Assembly: GCA_018873245.2 (NCBI GenBank)
Contig: JAEMBT020000005.1
Coordinates: forward strand, 1,810,001 to 1,874,000
Length of the DNA stretch: 64,000 nt
Reading direction: 5' to 3'
DNA from: Archegozetes longisetosus
Taxonomy: Eukaryota; Arthropoda; Arachnida; Sarcoptiformes; Trhypochthoniidae
The translations under genes and the position numbers were made by a program. Within the stretch, counting starts at the first letter, position 1; every line of letters begins with the position of its first letter. Below the pieces are notes generated by a model. It was not told the DNA's origin. It saw only the letters and a list, made by a program, of their open reading frames with translations, and made no database searches. Shown here piece after piece: positions 23,632 to 34,028 of this stretch.

Positions 23632-25755
23632 ATGAGCGGAACCACTGCTGGCATTATAACGTCTTCACATACTTCACACATGCCCGTAGCACCAATGCAG
23701 TTAGTTATTCCTCCTCCACAGACTCGAGTTATCAAAGAAGGCTGGGTTTACAAAAGAGGTTCTCATCAATTTTTTTCAATTTTAAGGCTTAATTAAACTG
23801 ACTTGTTGATTAATTAATTTTGATTTAAGGCGAACACATCAAAAATTGGAGGCCACGTTATTTTATACTGTTTGAAGATGGATCTCTAATTGGGTTCAAA
23901 AATAAACCCGAACATGGGTTCTCCGATCCTCTCAATAACTTCACGGTCAGGGGCTGTCAGATCATGAAAACAGATCGACCCAAAAACTTTACTTTTATTA
24001 TCCGGGGTCTTCAGTGGACTACAGTTATAGAGAGAATGTTTCATGTAGAAAATGATAAGGACAGGGATGAGTGGTGTGAAGCCATCAATTTAGTAGCCGC
24101 CAAACTGACTGTCGAAGAAGAGGATGACATCGAAATGGTTGATGAAGATAGGGCTCGTGACGAAATACGTAAAAACTTGCACATAACTACTAAACCTTCT
24201 TCGAGGGGCCGCAAAATTGTATGTGAATTCTTGCATAAATTTCAATTGAAGGCTAGATTTTTATCTTTATTTTTTCAATATGTATACTATTTTGAACGAA
24301 TTATAAGTACTTTAGTTCTATGGCAGTCTTGACGCAATTATTTGTAATTTGATTAATTTTTTAGACTTTGGAAGATTTTGAATTTCTCAAAGTTCTTGGA
24401 AAGGGAACGTTCGGTAAAGTGATATTATGTCGAGAAAAAGTAACCGGTCATTTATATGCCATCAAAGTTCTCAAGAAAGAAACAATAATAGCGAAGGACG
24501 AAGTCGCTCACACCTTAACTGAGAATAGAGTTCTCAGAAATACAAAACATCCATTCTTAATTGTGAGTGTTTTTGCCGAATTCGCATTACTTCGATATGT
24601 ATAATCTTTTATATAACTTGCAATCGTTGCGAATTTCAGTCACTGAAGTATTCTTTTCAAACTGGCGATCGATTGTGTTTTGTTATGGAATATGTGAACG
24701 GAGGAGAACTATTTTTCCATTTATCTCGTGAAAGAATATTCAGCGAGGAGCGAACCCGTTTCTATGGCGCTCAAATTTTATTGGCTCTCGAGTATCTACA
24801 CACTCGTGGAGTTATATACCGAGATTTGAAGGTTAATTCTTTTGAAAATTAGTTTAATCTCTAAATGATTTTTAATGAATTATGAAATGATAGCTCGAAA
24901 ATTTGTTATTGGATGACTCGGGAAATATCAAGATCGCTGATTTTGGTTTGTGTAAAGAAGACATCAATTTTGGGTCAACGACTAAAACCTTTTGCGGGAC
25001 ACCCGAATATTTAGCTCCCGAAGTTCTGGAAGATACTGATTACGGGCGAGCTGTTGACTGGTGGGGATTAGGGGTTGTTATGTATGAGATGATGTGCGGA
25101 AGACTTCCCTTTTATAATCGAGATCACGATATCCTCTTTGAACTGATTCTTGTCGAAGAAGTCAAATTCCCTCGAACGCTGTCGGCCGAGGCCAAAAACC
25201 TACTTCAGGGACTTTTAATTAAGGATCCACAAAAAAGACTAGGCGGTGGACCAGAAGATGCAAAGGAAATCATGTATCACCCATTTTTCAGAGGAGTTCA
25301 ATGGCAAGACCTACTAGAAAAGAAGGTCAGTTTCATTCATTGTCAATGATTCTGATTTAACAGATATTCATTTAACGAGTACTTAGACTGAGAAACATAA
25401 TCAAAATTTTAGTTTTGATTGCAATCCTTAATTTGTAAGATTTATTAGAAATATTTATTGTAAAAATACAGGTTACCCCTCCTTTCAAACCTCAAGTGAC
25501 CAGTGATATAGACACTCGATATTTTGATCAAGAATTCACTGGTGAAAGTGTTCAGGTATGTATATATAGGGTAAATGGGTCAGCACTTTGTTAATTATTG
25601 ATTTTGTGAACCAGTTAACGCCTCCTGACTCGCAACTATGTCCACTTAATTCGATAAATGAAGAGATGGAACAGCCTTACTTTCAACAGTTCTCATATCA
25701 CGGGAGTGCCAACACTTTGGGCAAAAGCACGACCAGCGATACTAATTTATATTAA
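23632..25755 (+). CDS. AKT: RAC/AKT serine-threonine kinase (protein kinase B)
   Basis: Seven exons: 23632-23758, 23830-24218, 24365-24562, 24640-24831, 24894-25325, 25472-25555 and 25615-25755, giving 520 residues. A PH domain (about 37-145) opens with [20 protein letters not shown], including the Arg that contacts PIP3. The kinase domain starts at [15 protein letters not shown] with the ATP lysine at about 206 (YAIKVLKKE), catalytic YRDLK, then ADFGLCK. The activation loop [14 protein letters not shown] places the PDK1 site at about Thr334. The C-terminal hydrophobic motif FQQFSY places the mTORC2 site at about Ser501. AKT is the central effector of insulin/PI3K signalling, recruited to the plasma membrane. 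All regulatory residues are present, so it should be a normal enzyme. The 30-residue extension before the PH domain is Ser/Pro-rich. Starts at the first in-frame ATG; an upstream non-coding exon is likely. Confidence 0.97.
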
Positions 25756-25850
25756 TAATTACCACGAAATAATTAAGGAAAAATAGTGTACATAGGATAA
25801 AGCTGTTCATCTAAAGGGTTTTGATTCAGGCTTAGACTCAATGTTGAGCA

Positions 25851-25920
25851 TTGGATTTAGAGTACTATCAGATTTAGAGTGCTATTGGATTTAGAGTACT
25901 ATCGAATTTAGAGTGTTATT
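25851..25920 (+). repeat. Tandem repeat, about 18-base unit x4
   Basis: Four imperfect copies of a unit like GGATTTAGAGTACTATC. It lies in the presumed AKT 3' UTR or just downstream. Confidence 0.65.
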
Positions 25921-26966
25921 CATTTTATAAACTAATAATACACGTCATTCCAATGCTATATACTATTTATGTCTATCTAAAGCCTATTTTCATTGAAGTT
26001 GATATAACACGTGCTTTACTGGTGAAAACAGCGATAACCATGAATGATAAGAAGAAAATTTGTGCCACGATATTATAGAACTACTAAATACATGTTTATT
26101 GTGCGACTGTTCTCATAGCTGACTCGTCAGTGATAAGTACAGAAAAACACCGGAGCGTCAATCGTTGCGTAACTCTTTAGTGACATCTCAGATGACGAAA
26201 ACCAATACTTTAGTGCCGATATATGTATATTAATATATGAATTGATTTTTCAAACTCCAATGCCTTTTTTGTTGACTTGTTGGTAATCCTTTGTTATAGA
26301 AATGTGTGTTTAGAACGCATATAATTGGCATTGAATCTGTTTTTTGAATCTGTTTTATCGAAAAATTGAGGCGTAGGCGAAGAGACCAAACGGTTGAGAG
26401 GTATGAGGCATATCACGAATACGCCATTAGCCATAGAAGTGATCCCACACCTATTATCCCTTATTTAATATAAGAAATAACGAAAAATTGATTATAGGAC
26501 CTAAATATTTGTCGGCTTATTTGCTCAATTAATGTAATTGCAATCGTTTATTATTGCAAAAATTGATACGAAATGTAAATTATTATTGGAATTTCTATTT
26601 ACTATGCATTACTGTGTTTAAAAATATATATCATTTTCCAACTTCTTTATTGATTGATTCCCCAAATATACGGTTTAACAACCTTTCGAAACAGAAACTA
26701 ATCAATGATTAGCTGTTAATTTATTATCTGCCGGTGTTTTAATGTACAAATTGAAAATTAAACACTAATGTAATTATTACGACCGGTTATAACTTAACAT
26801 GTTTTATTGTAATGTTTGCATTCCCTCTATTCATATTCATATGTAATTACAAAAACAAACTAATAGTCTTTTGTGGGATGCGACTTTATTCTACCCACAA
26901 ATCAGTTAAACCGGTGACAATTATTTCTACGAAAATTTAATTCTTTCATTAAATACTTTGTTTCGA

Positions 26967-27048
26967 TCCCCCTCCCTATTTCTCTCCATCTCTCTCTCCT
27001 ACTCTCTCCTCTCCTACTTTCTCTCCTAATTGTCTCTCTCCCTTTTTA
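26967..27048 (+). repeat. CT-rich polypyrimidine tract
   Basis: Degenerate CT/CCT repeats with interspersed A, about 230 bases upstream of the MOCS1 start. Such tracts can form triplex DNA or bind GAGA-type factors on the other strand; here this is only a possibility. Confidence 0.6.
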
Positions 27049-27279
27049 TATTGTACAATTTATCATAAATAGTTTGGGCATTGAACTGTTAGTCTTGTTT
27101 GAGGCAGCTTACACTCATCAACTTGAATTAATAAATAAAGTCATTTCTCAATTGAAGTGTTTTCATTTATAAATAACGTTTTTAATCTTAAGTTGACCTC
27201 AGTTTCGATTGTTGAAAACCATTTTCAGCTCGATATTCAGATCTTGTTTATTGTCTATACAGTTATTAATTAATAAAAT

Positions 27280-29268
27280 ATGATATTGAAGAAAATTTGC
27301 ACTCGTATCACTCAAGTGTCTCAGCTATCAATTAATCGTTGTGCTAATTATGGCACTGAGAGCCTGGTCGACACTTTCGGTCGGAAACATAATTATCTAA
27401 GAATATCTCTAACTGAAAGGTGCAATCTCAGGTGTAAGTAACATTATGACCCAATTTTTTATGTTTACCGTAAATATTGATTACTTTTGAATCTAATTTC
27501 AACATTGTTTAGGCTTATATTGCATGCCCGAAGAAGGCGTAAAACTTACTGAGAATTCCCTCTTATTGAATACTAATGAGCTGAAAGTACTCTCGAGTTT
27601 GTTTGTCAAGAGTCTCGGAGTTAATAAAATTAGATTAACAGGTGGCGAACCTTTGGTTCGCAAAGATATTATTCAAATTGTCAAAGATTTAGCAGATTTA
27701 AGAGATTATGGATTGAAGACAGTGGCAATCACAACAAATGGATTAGTTCTAAGCAAAAAGTGTTCGGCATTAAAACAAGCAGGTCTTCAATTGATTGCTA
27801 TATAATTTGAAATTTACTCTCATTTCCTACCAATCAGTATAAGTAATACAAGATATGCATAATTTAGGGTTGAATGCTGTCAATATAAGTTTGGATACAT
27901 TAATACCAGCAAAGTTTGAGTTAATCACCAGAAGAAGAGGTTGGGATAATGTCATGAAATCAATCGAAAGCTCATTGCAGCAAAACTTTGATTCCGTTAA
28001 ACTCAATTGTGTTGTAATCAAAGGGTTTAACGAAGAAGAGATCATAGATTTCGTCAATTTGACGAAAGACCTACCATTAGATGTGCGATTCATCGAATAT
28101 ATGCCATTCGATGGGAACAAATGGAATCATAAAAAGATGATGACTTACAGAGAAATGTTATCTGTAATCAGAGAAAAATATCCAGACCTTAAACAACTTG
28201 ATCCTAAGTTGAATGAAACTTCTAAAGCTTATAAAGTCCCAAACTTTAGCGGACAAATTGGGTTCATAACATCCATGAGTGAAAACTTCTGTGGGACATG
28301 CAATCGTCTCAGAATAACAGCAGATGGAAATCTCAAGGTATTCCATTGACTCATTGCCTAATTATTAAGTTTGTTGTTTTGAATCAACTTCAAAACCAAC
28401 GCATTTGAATGTAAAGTTTTTTTAAGGTTTGTTTATTTGGTCGCGAAGAAGTTTCGTTAAGGGATGCGATACGAAGTGGTGCTGATGAAAATCAATTAAA
28501 GGAATTGATTAAAAAAGCACTTTACAAGAAAAAGAAGCAGCATGATGGTAAAATATCCAAATTATCTTATTTCTCAAAACAATTAGTTTGGATAATGCAC
28601 CAAATCTCATAACTACTTTTTCTAATATTAAAGGAGCTTTCAATATAGCCAGCAATAAAAACAGACCAATGATATTAATCGGTGGGTGAAAATTCATCTG
28701 ATAATTCAGTTTTGAATCTCGATTCGAAGTAATCACGTATTTCTATATAACATAATTGGGATCAATAGCACAACGACAGTATTCTACAAAATCATCGCAG
28801 TTAACACACATCGACGAAAAAACCGGTAAACCAAAAATGGTTGATATTAGCGACAAACAAATAACTTCGAGAACTGCATCTGCTATCGCAAAAGTTTGGG
28901 TCGGACCAGAAGTTTGCGAACTCATTCGATTGAATCAGCTCAAAAAAGGTGATGCACTAACTGTCGCACAAATCGCTGGAATTATGGCTTCAAAGAATAC
29001 TTCAAAACTTATACCACTTTGTCACGATATTCCACTGGAAAATGTAAGCGTCGACTCAATTGTCGACTTGAAAGATGAGCAGATCGTGATCACAGCAACT
29101 GCTAAAACGAAATACCAGACCGGAGTCGAAATGGAAGCCTTGACTGCAGTCAGTGTTGCCGCCCTAACTGTCTATGATATGTGCAAAGCTGTCAACAAGC
29201 AAATAATCATTCGAGAGATCAGATTAATTTCTAAAACTGGGGGAAAACAAGATTTACACTTTGAGTGA
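27280..29268 (+). CDS. MOCS1: Molybdenum cofactor biosynthesis protein 1 (MOCS1A-MOCS1B)
   Basis: Exons 27280-27433, 27513-27782, 27868-28337, 28427-28547, 28634-28681 and 28769-29268. Fully spliced, they give one 520-residue MOCS1A-B fusion. The N-terminal part is a radical SAM GTP 3',8-cyclase (MoaA-like): the first cluster CNLRCLYC (Cys48, 52, 55) and the C-terminal cluster [19 protein letters not shown]. The C-terminal part is a MoaC-like cyclic pyranopterin monophosphate synthase with [18 protein letters not shown] and [15 protein letters not shown]. If the last intron is retained, translation ends at 28687-28689 right after Gly-Gly, the C-terminal pair that active MoaA/MOCS1A needs. The N-terminus (KKICTRITQ...) is basic and may target mitochondria. 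The pathway makes molybdopterin for sulfite and aldehyde/xanthine oxidases. Convergent with the XRCC4 homologue, 138 bases apart. Confidence 0.95.
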
Positions 29269-29406
29269 CTTAAAACAAAATTCAATTAATTATGTGATTA
29301 TATTTCAAATAACCTTCAAAACTGCATATCTTTCTTGTTTATGCGAATCATTCATAAAGTTTTATAAATTAGTGAAAAGTAACAAAATTTTTAAACGAAA
29401 AATAAC

Positions 29407-30045
29407 CTATTTTCTTTCCATCTCTTCTTCGAGTTGTTTTATTCTGTTTTTCTTTTCATTAAGAATAGCAACAAATTTAGTGAAAAGTATTGAATCGTAT
29501 TCCTCTTTTTTCACTGTAAAATCATCGAGATTTTCGATTGCTTTCTCGCAATTTTTCCGAAGATCTTCATTTTCAGATTTGAGTTCATCTATGAGTTGGT
29601 CCTTAGTTTTAAATAAAGCTATCAGTTTAGGCATAATTTGGACCATAAGACTAGTTGAATCGACTTTTGAAATACTGAATGACAGAACCGGTGTTTCGGC
29701 GATTTCTTCATCAAATTCATAAATAGACAACGAGAGTTGTGACAAGTATAAGCCCTCATTTGCATCGATTTCAGTTATTTTGAATCGATAGCAATAGCTA
29801 TTGTTCGAATCTTTGTTGAAAGGTTTGGATCCATGTTTTAGAGCCTCAATAGTTTGTGATTGTTTTGATGTTTGCCACTCATCGTCAGTACGTTGGCACT
29901 CATCAAAATCGATTAAACCTTTGAATGAGTTGTTAGTTGACAGGAACGATAATTCATACTTTTCACTATCGACCGATTCACTCAATAAATAATAACTGTT
30001 TTGATCACCAATTACTTCGACTTGGGATAAAAATGTTTGTGACAT
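29407..30045 (-). CDS. XRCC4: XRCC4 homologue (NHEJ), short form
   Basis: A single exon of 212 residues. The first about 125 residues have the beta-rich head pattern of XRCC4/XLF/PAXX proteins, then a long coiled coil from about 130 to the end. The best match is the stalk segment LFTKFVAILNEKKNRIKQLE, close to the vertebrate XRCC4 stretch where the BRCT linker of DNA ligase IV binds. KTKDQLIDELKSENEDLRK matches the upstream heptads. XRCC4 dimers bridge DNA ends with XLF and stabilise ligase IV in the nucleus. The protein stops just after the ligase-binding part, so the long phosphorylated tail (vertebrate protein about 336) is missing. PAXX is less likely because its stalk lacks the LNEKK motif. 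The start faces FAM50 across a 223-base divergent promoter. Confidence 0.72.
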   Translation of the reverse strand: MSQTFLSQVEVIGDQNSYYLLSESVDSEKYELSFLSTNNSFKGLIDFDECQRTDDEWQTSKQSQTIEALKHGSKPFNKDSNNSYCYRFKITEIDANEGLYLSQLSLSIYEFDEEIAETPVLSFSISKVDSTSLMVQIMPKLIALFKTKDQLIDELKSENEDLRKNCEKAIENLDDFTVKKEEYDSILFTKFVAILNEKKNRIKQLEEEMERK

Positions 30046-30268
30046 TTTTTAAACTCTTAAACACCTATCACATTATGTGAAAACTAAGTCTCAGTAATAA
30101 CGTATTTAAACAATTGGTTTGTATGACAGAATAGCATTAAACAAAAAATAAATACTTGACGTAATATATTGTCACAAACAGTTGTAAATAAACCAAACAA
30201 TACACAAATTGAAGATAATCTCAATTGAATTCATTTCTGGGTTCAGATTTGATTGAATTGGTAATCAA

Positions 30269-31523
30269 ATGGCTCACTATAAGGGTGCCGCTTCTGAAGC
30301 TGGAAGAGCTCTCCAGCTGCAGAAGAAAAGAGAGAAAGCGTTGGAAGAACTAGAACACAAAAAGAGAAAAATCGAAGAAGAGATGAAATTGTCAAATATT
30401 GGGAACAAATTCGCGACACATTACGACGCCATTGAACAACAGATCAAGTCTTCAACTGTTGGTTTGGTCACTTTAGACCAAATGAAAGCAAAACAAGAAG
30501 ATCTGGTTAAAGAAAGAGAGAGACAGTTAGCTCTTAAACAGGAATCAATTAAACTGAAAGAAATCGAAGAAAAAAGGGAACAAAAAGAAAAACAAAAACG
30601 ACAAGTATTTCACTCTCAATTTAGTTTTCAGCTAAGTCTTATTTCTATTTATGTTTTCTTTTGAGAAAAGATTCAAACGCTTTCGTTTCGTTTTGATGAC
30701 GAAGAAGATGAAGAGGAAGAGGAAGGAAGGGGAAGGGGAAGAAGAAGATACTGGTAAACAGTCAGTTAATAAGAGTGAAGCTGATAGTAATAGAAGTGTT
30801 GATGTTCCTGAACATTTTGATTCAAATACCAACGACTCAACCGATTCGAAAGATTCAGATTCGGTTTGTTTGAAAGATTGACCAAAAAATCAAGTTTGTT
30901 TTAACTTAGTTTGATTAAAATTTGTTTAGTTACCTCGCATGACGAAGAAGCACAAGATGACGAAGAATCCATTCGTGGACACGAGTTTTTTGCCCGACAG
31001 AGAACGAGAAGAAGAAGAGAATAGATTGAGAGAACAGCTAAGACAAGAATGGGTCGAGAAACAAGAAAAACTCAAGAATGAAGACATTGAGATCACTTTC
31101 AGCTATTGGGACGGATCGGGACACCGAAGATCTGTTCTCATGAAGAAAGGAAACAGTATATATCAGTTTCTGCAAAAGTCATTGGAAATACTTCGCAAAG
31201 AATTTCACGAATTAAGAGCTGTTACCGCAGATCAACTGATGTATATCAAAGAAGATCTAATAATTCCTCACCACTATAGCTTTTATGACTTTATTGTGAC
31301 CAAAGCCAGAGGAAAGAGTGGACCACTTTTTAATTTTGATGTTCACGAAGACGTCAGACTTATCGGTGATATAACTATAGAAAGAGATGAATCACATGCC
31401 GGCAAAGTATTGCTAAGAAGTTGGTACGAAAGAAATAAACATATATTTCCAGCAAGTCGTTGGGAACCATACGATCCCACCAAAAATTATGATAAATATA
31501 CTATTAGTGATCGCAATAAATAA
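30269..31523 (+). CDS. FAM50A: FAM50/XAP5 family nuclear protein (frame break in exon 2)
   Basis: Exons 30269-30604, 30671-30863 and 30930-31523. Exon 1 gives [20 protein letters not shown] and a charged coiled coil. Exon 3 gives the conserved [47 protein letters not shown] and [13 protein letters not shown] blocks, ending [11 protein letters not shown]. The family is nuclear, associates with the spliceosome and is essential in many animals. Exon 2 from 30671 starts with the conserved LSF...DDEE acidic block, but its length is 1 base over a multiple of three and the frame shifts within the purine tract at about 30721-30740. Using the AG five bases upstream (exon from 30666) keeps the frame open but replaces the conserved block with a basic one. 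A base-calling error is most likely. Confidence 0.9.
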
Positions 31524-32647
31524 ATTGATTTAGTTTTCTAATTAAACTCCCAATTATTGAGTGTTTAATTTGTTGAGTATCTAATAATCAGAGCTCATTT
31601 CAAAACAAACAAATCGATTTGCGCAGACGAGCAAAGCATTCAATCAAACACTGAATAATAAGCAAAAATTTGAGTTCTTATGATGATTCTGCCAGGTTCG
31701 ACCTAATACTCTTGATACGACTTCACAACCAGAAGAAATGCGTTCAATCCATTTTTTCCTCATTTTGTTCCCAAATCTATCTCAACTTATCTTTTCGTCT
31801 GGTATTTTACATTTTGTTGGTTTTGTTGATTTACTTATTTGAAACTCCAACTAAACTTTTTCATTTGATTCAACACAGAAGTTTAGGCGATTCATTCATT
31901 CAATGCACAGTCATAATCAATGATACGATTTTCATAAGTATTTTTAATCTTTTTTATATTAGCGTAAATTAAGATTTTCTGTGCGTACAGTGAAATGTAT
32001 ATATTTTTCAGCGCAAAACCTGCTTCAGAAGCTTTAGGAATTGCAAACGTCATTCAATTTACATTTCATTGTGTTTTATATCGGGTATTCTCTATAAAAG
32101 TACCTCCAAAAGTATATCAAAACTTTTTCTTGGGTCGTTTTGATAAAAAGTTATGAATAATAATGTGAATAATTGAGTCTCATTTTGAACTTGTTATATA
32201 TTAAGTTCACACATAAATCATATTTAGTTTCAGACTCAGAAAGTCATCAAACGCCAAATGAATGGCCCATATCATTGAAATAGATAAGAGTTAAAGCTCT
32301 CTGCAGAGTCGAAGCCAGACTTTTGGCTCACTTTATATGCACTAAGGATTAATGAATTTTATCCCACTCTATGTTAAGGTTTGACAAAAGTTTTATCGAA
32401 GCAGATTTAGGTTTATTCGCAATAAATGCACTTTTCTGGCAAACACTACTGTGATTAAAGAAATCAAATTTTTGATGGGTTGAGCGCCAAAAAGTTTAAC
32501 ACTGACCCGTAGACCTCCTATTGCTAGGATTAATGTAACTTTTGATTTGGTTTTATTTGACTTTAAAGCAAGCTATTTTAGAGAATATAAATAAAGTGAA
32601 AAGGTGTTCAATCTATAAGTTTAAAAGCGTTGATTATTTAACTTCTT

Positions 32648-32705
32648 AAGTGGCCTAGTGCTTAGTGTAATGACCACTAGTGGAATAGGGTCGTGTTCAC
32701 GTACA
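32648..32705 (+). repeat. tRNA-like segment, possible SINE head
   Basis: TGGCCTAGTGCTTAG resembles an A box and, about 38 bases on, GGGTCGTGTTC resembles a B box of tRNA-type Pol III promoters. The arms do not fold into a proper tRNA by eye, so a decayed tRNA-derived SINE is the more likely reading. Confidence 0.25.
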
Positions 32706-32812
32706 CTGTTGAAAATTTGTTTTTAATATGAAAATATGATTTTTATCTGAATTTTTTCATTGCAAAATTTAACTTACTATACGCGTTTGCCTTAACATTG
32801 TAAAGAATAGAA

Positions 32813-33309
32813 CAATTTATTTAGCTGATTAGCAATAAATGTATGCAATACATGATTAATCCAATTTGATTTATATGATTTGAAACCAAGTTGTTCCTAA
32901 ATTCTATGTTATCAGTTCAGCTTTATTGCATACAATGAGCTGTGGTTCTTAGTAAACTTGATTTCTTACTTAATTTATTGCTTAGTTTCATGTTCATTAC
33001 TAGTTTTGTTGAGTTTCCTTTTGATTATTTTATAATTGACTATAACATCTGACTATATCAAGTCAAAAAAATTTCTGATGTTGTAGTCAATTATAAAATA
33101 ATCAAAAGGAAACTCAATAAAACTAGTAATGAACATGAAACTAAGCAGTAAATTAAGTAAGAAATCAAGTTTACTAAGAACCACAGCTCATTGTATGCAA
33201 TAAAGCTGAACTGATAACATAGAATTTAGGAACAACTTGGTTTCAAATCATATAAATCAAATTGGGATTAATCATGTATTGCATACATTTATTGCTAATC
33301 AGCTAAATA
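32813..33309. repeat. Long palindromic fold-back element
   Basis: Left arm about 32813-33051 and right arm 33075-33309 are reverse complements over about 235 bases with very few mismatches; the spacer is only about 23 bases. Ends are TTATTTAGCTGATTAGC and its complement. No coding capacity. High arm identity suggests recent origin or gene conversion. Confidence 0.9.
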
Positions 33310-33574
33310 ACGCAAACAGATTCTGTGATTTATCTGAATGTAAAAATAAATGATTCCAATGAAGTAAACTTTGAAAACTGCTATTCTTTAAAATTGATAT
33401 ACCAATACATGTATTATAAAGTACGAGAAAGTTTTAAAGATTTTGATTGGATTTTTCTATCATCTGCTTATAAACCTTTACCCCCGGAGATTGACAATCA
33501 GTATTAAAAGGTCTAATATCTACAGTGGCGTTTGACGACTTTTTGAGTCTGAAACTAAATATGCACTATCATTA

Positions 33575-33757
33575 ACGTAGCCAAATCTCAAGGAATTGAC
33601 CGGTACAGTCAGATAAATTAACCTCTGAGTTCCAACAATAGAAAAAGATCCAAATTGTCTAGTGATAGTTATATTGTTCAGTGGACCCTTTTTGCAGCAA
33701 CTCAGGGGTTAATTTATACTGACTGACCGGTCAATTCCTTGGGATTTGGCAAACGCT
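33575..33757. repeat. Small inverted repeat element
   Basis: Arms of about 58 bases, 33575-33633 and 33698-33757, share GCCAAATC.CAAGGAATTGACCGG and TAAATTAACC.CTGAGTT in opposite orientation. MITE-like, about 180 bases long. Confidence 0.75.
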
Positions 33758-34028
33758 AAGTATTATAGCTTTAAAACAAAGTAAACACTATTTTTTCATT
33801 ACTCATGCGAATAGAATGAATAAAAGTTGAAATTAACATTTCTAAAGTTTAAAATGAGTGAATGCAGATATCGTGCTCTTAAAAATGATCAACTTAAATC
33901 ATTCAACTGTAAATCTTAGAGATACTTTTATAGCGAACACCCGATATTAAATCAATTGTCAGATCATTGCGGATAATACAAGTATAAAATAATTGAAAGC
34001 TCATAGATTCATTTTAATACTGATAAGT

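Larger units (their letters stand above)
25756..27279. other. Intergenic, AKT 3' UTR to MOCS1
   Basis: No gene supported. It contains a short tandem repeat (25851-25920) and a polypyrimidine tract (about 26967-27048). Confidence 0.5.
32219..33563. repeat. Second, nested inverted repeat pair
   Basis: Arms of 38 bases at 32219-32256 and 33526-33563, reverse complements with two mismatches (core TTTAGTTTCAGACTCA and CAAACGCCA). Could be terminal repeats of a 1.35 kb non-autonomous element with further insertions inside. Confidence 0.65.
32081..33952. repeat. Outer inverted repeat pair
   Basis: About 25-33-base arms at 32081-32106 and 33919-33952 are near reverse complements (core TATCGGGT.TTC.CTATAAAAGTA.CTC). 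They enclose all the other inverted repeats of this region, 75 bases past the SELENON stop on the minus strand. Confidence 0.55.
31524..34028. other. Repeat-rich intergenic region
   Basis: No gene supported. It is dominated by inverted repeats listed separately (32081-33952) and a tRNA-like box A/box B segment. The minus-strand 3' UTR of SELENON must occupy its right end. Plus frames at 31670-31972 and 33325-33507 lack ATG starts and family features. Confidence 0.55.

Noticed and set aside
31670..31972. Plus frame after FAM50
   Set aside because: Begins with a non-ATG codon and has no recognisable motif or intron support.
33961..34028. ATGA-containing hairpins as the SECIS element
   Set aside because: The stems I tried after ATGA do not pair with a downstream GA partner at the required distance.
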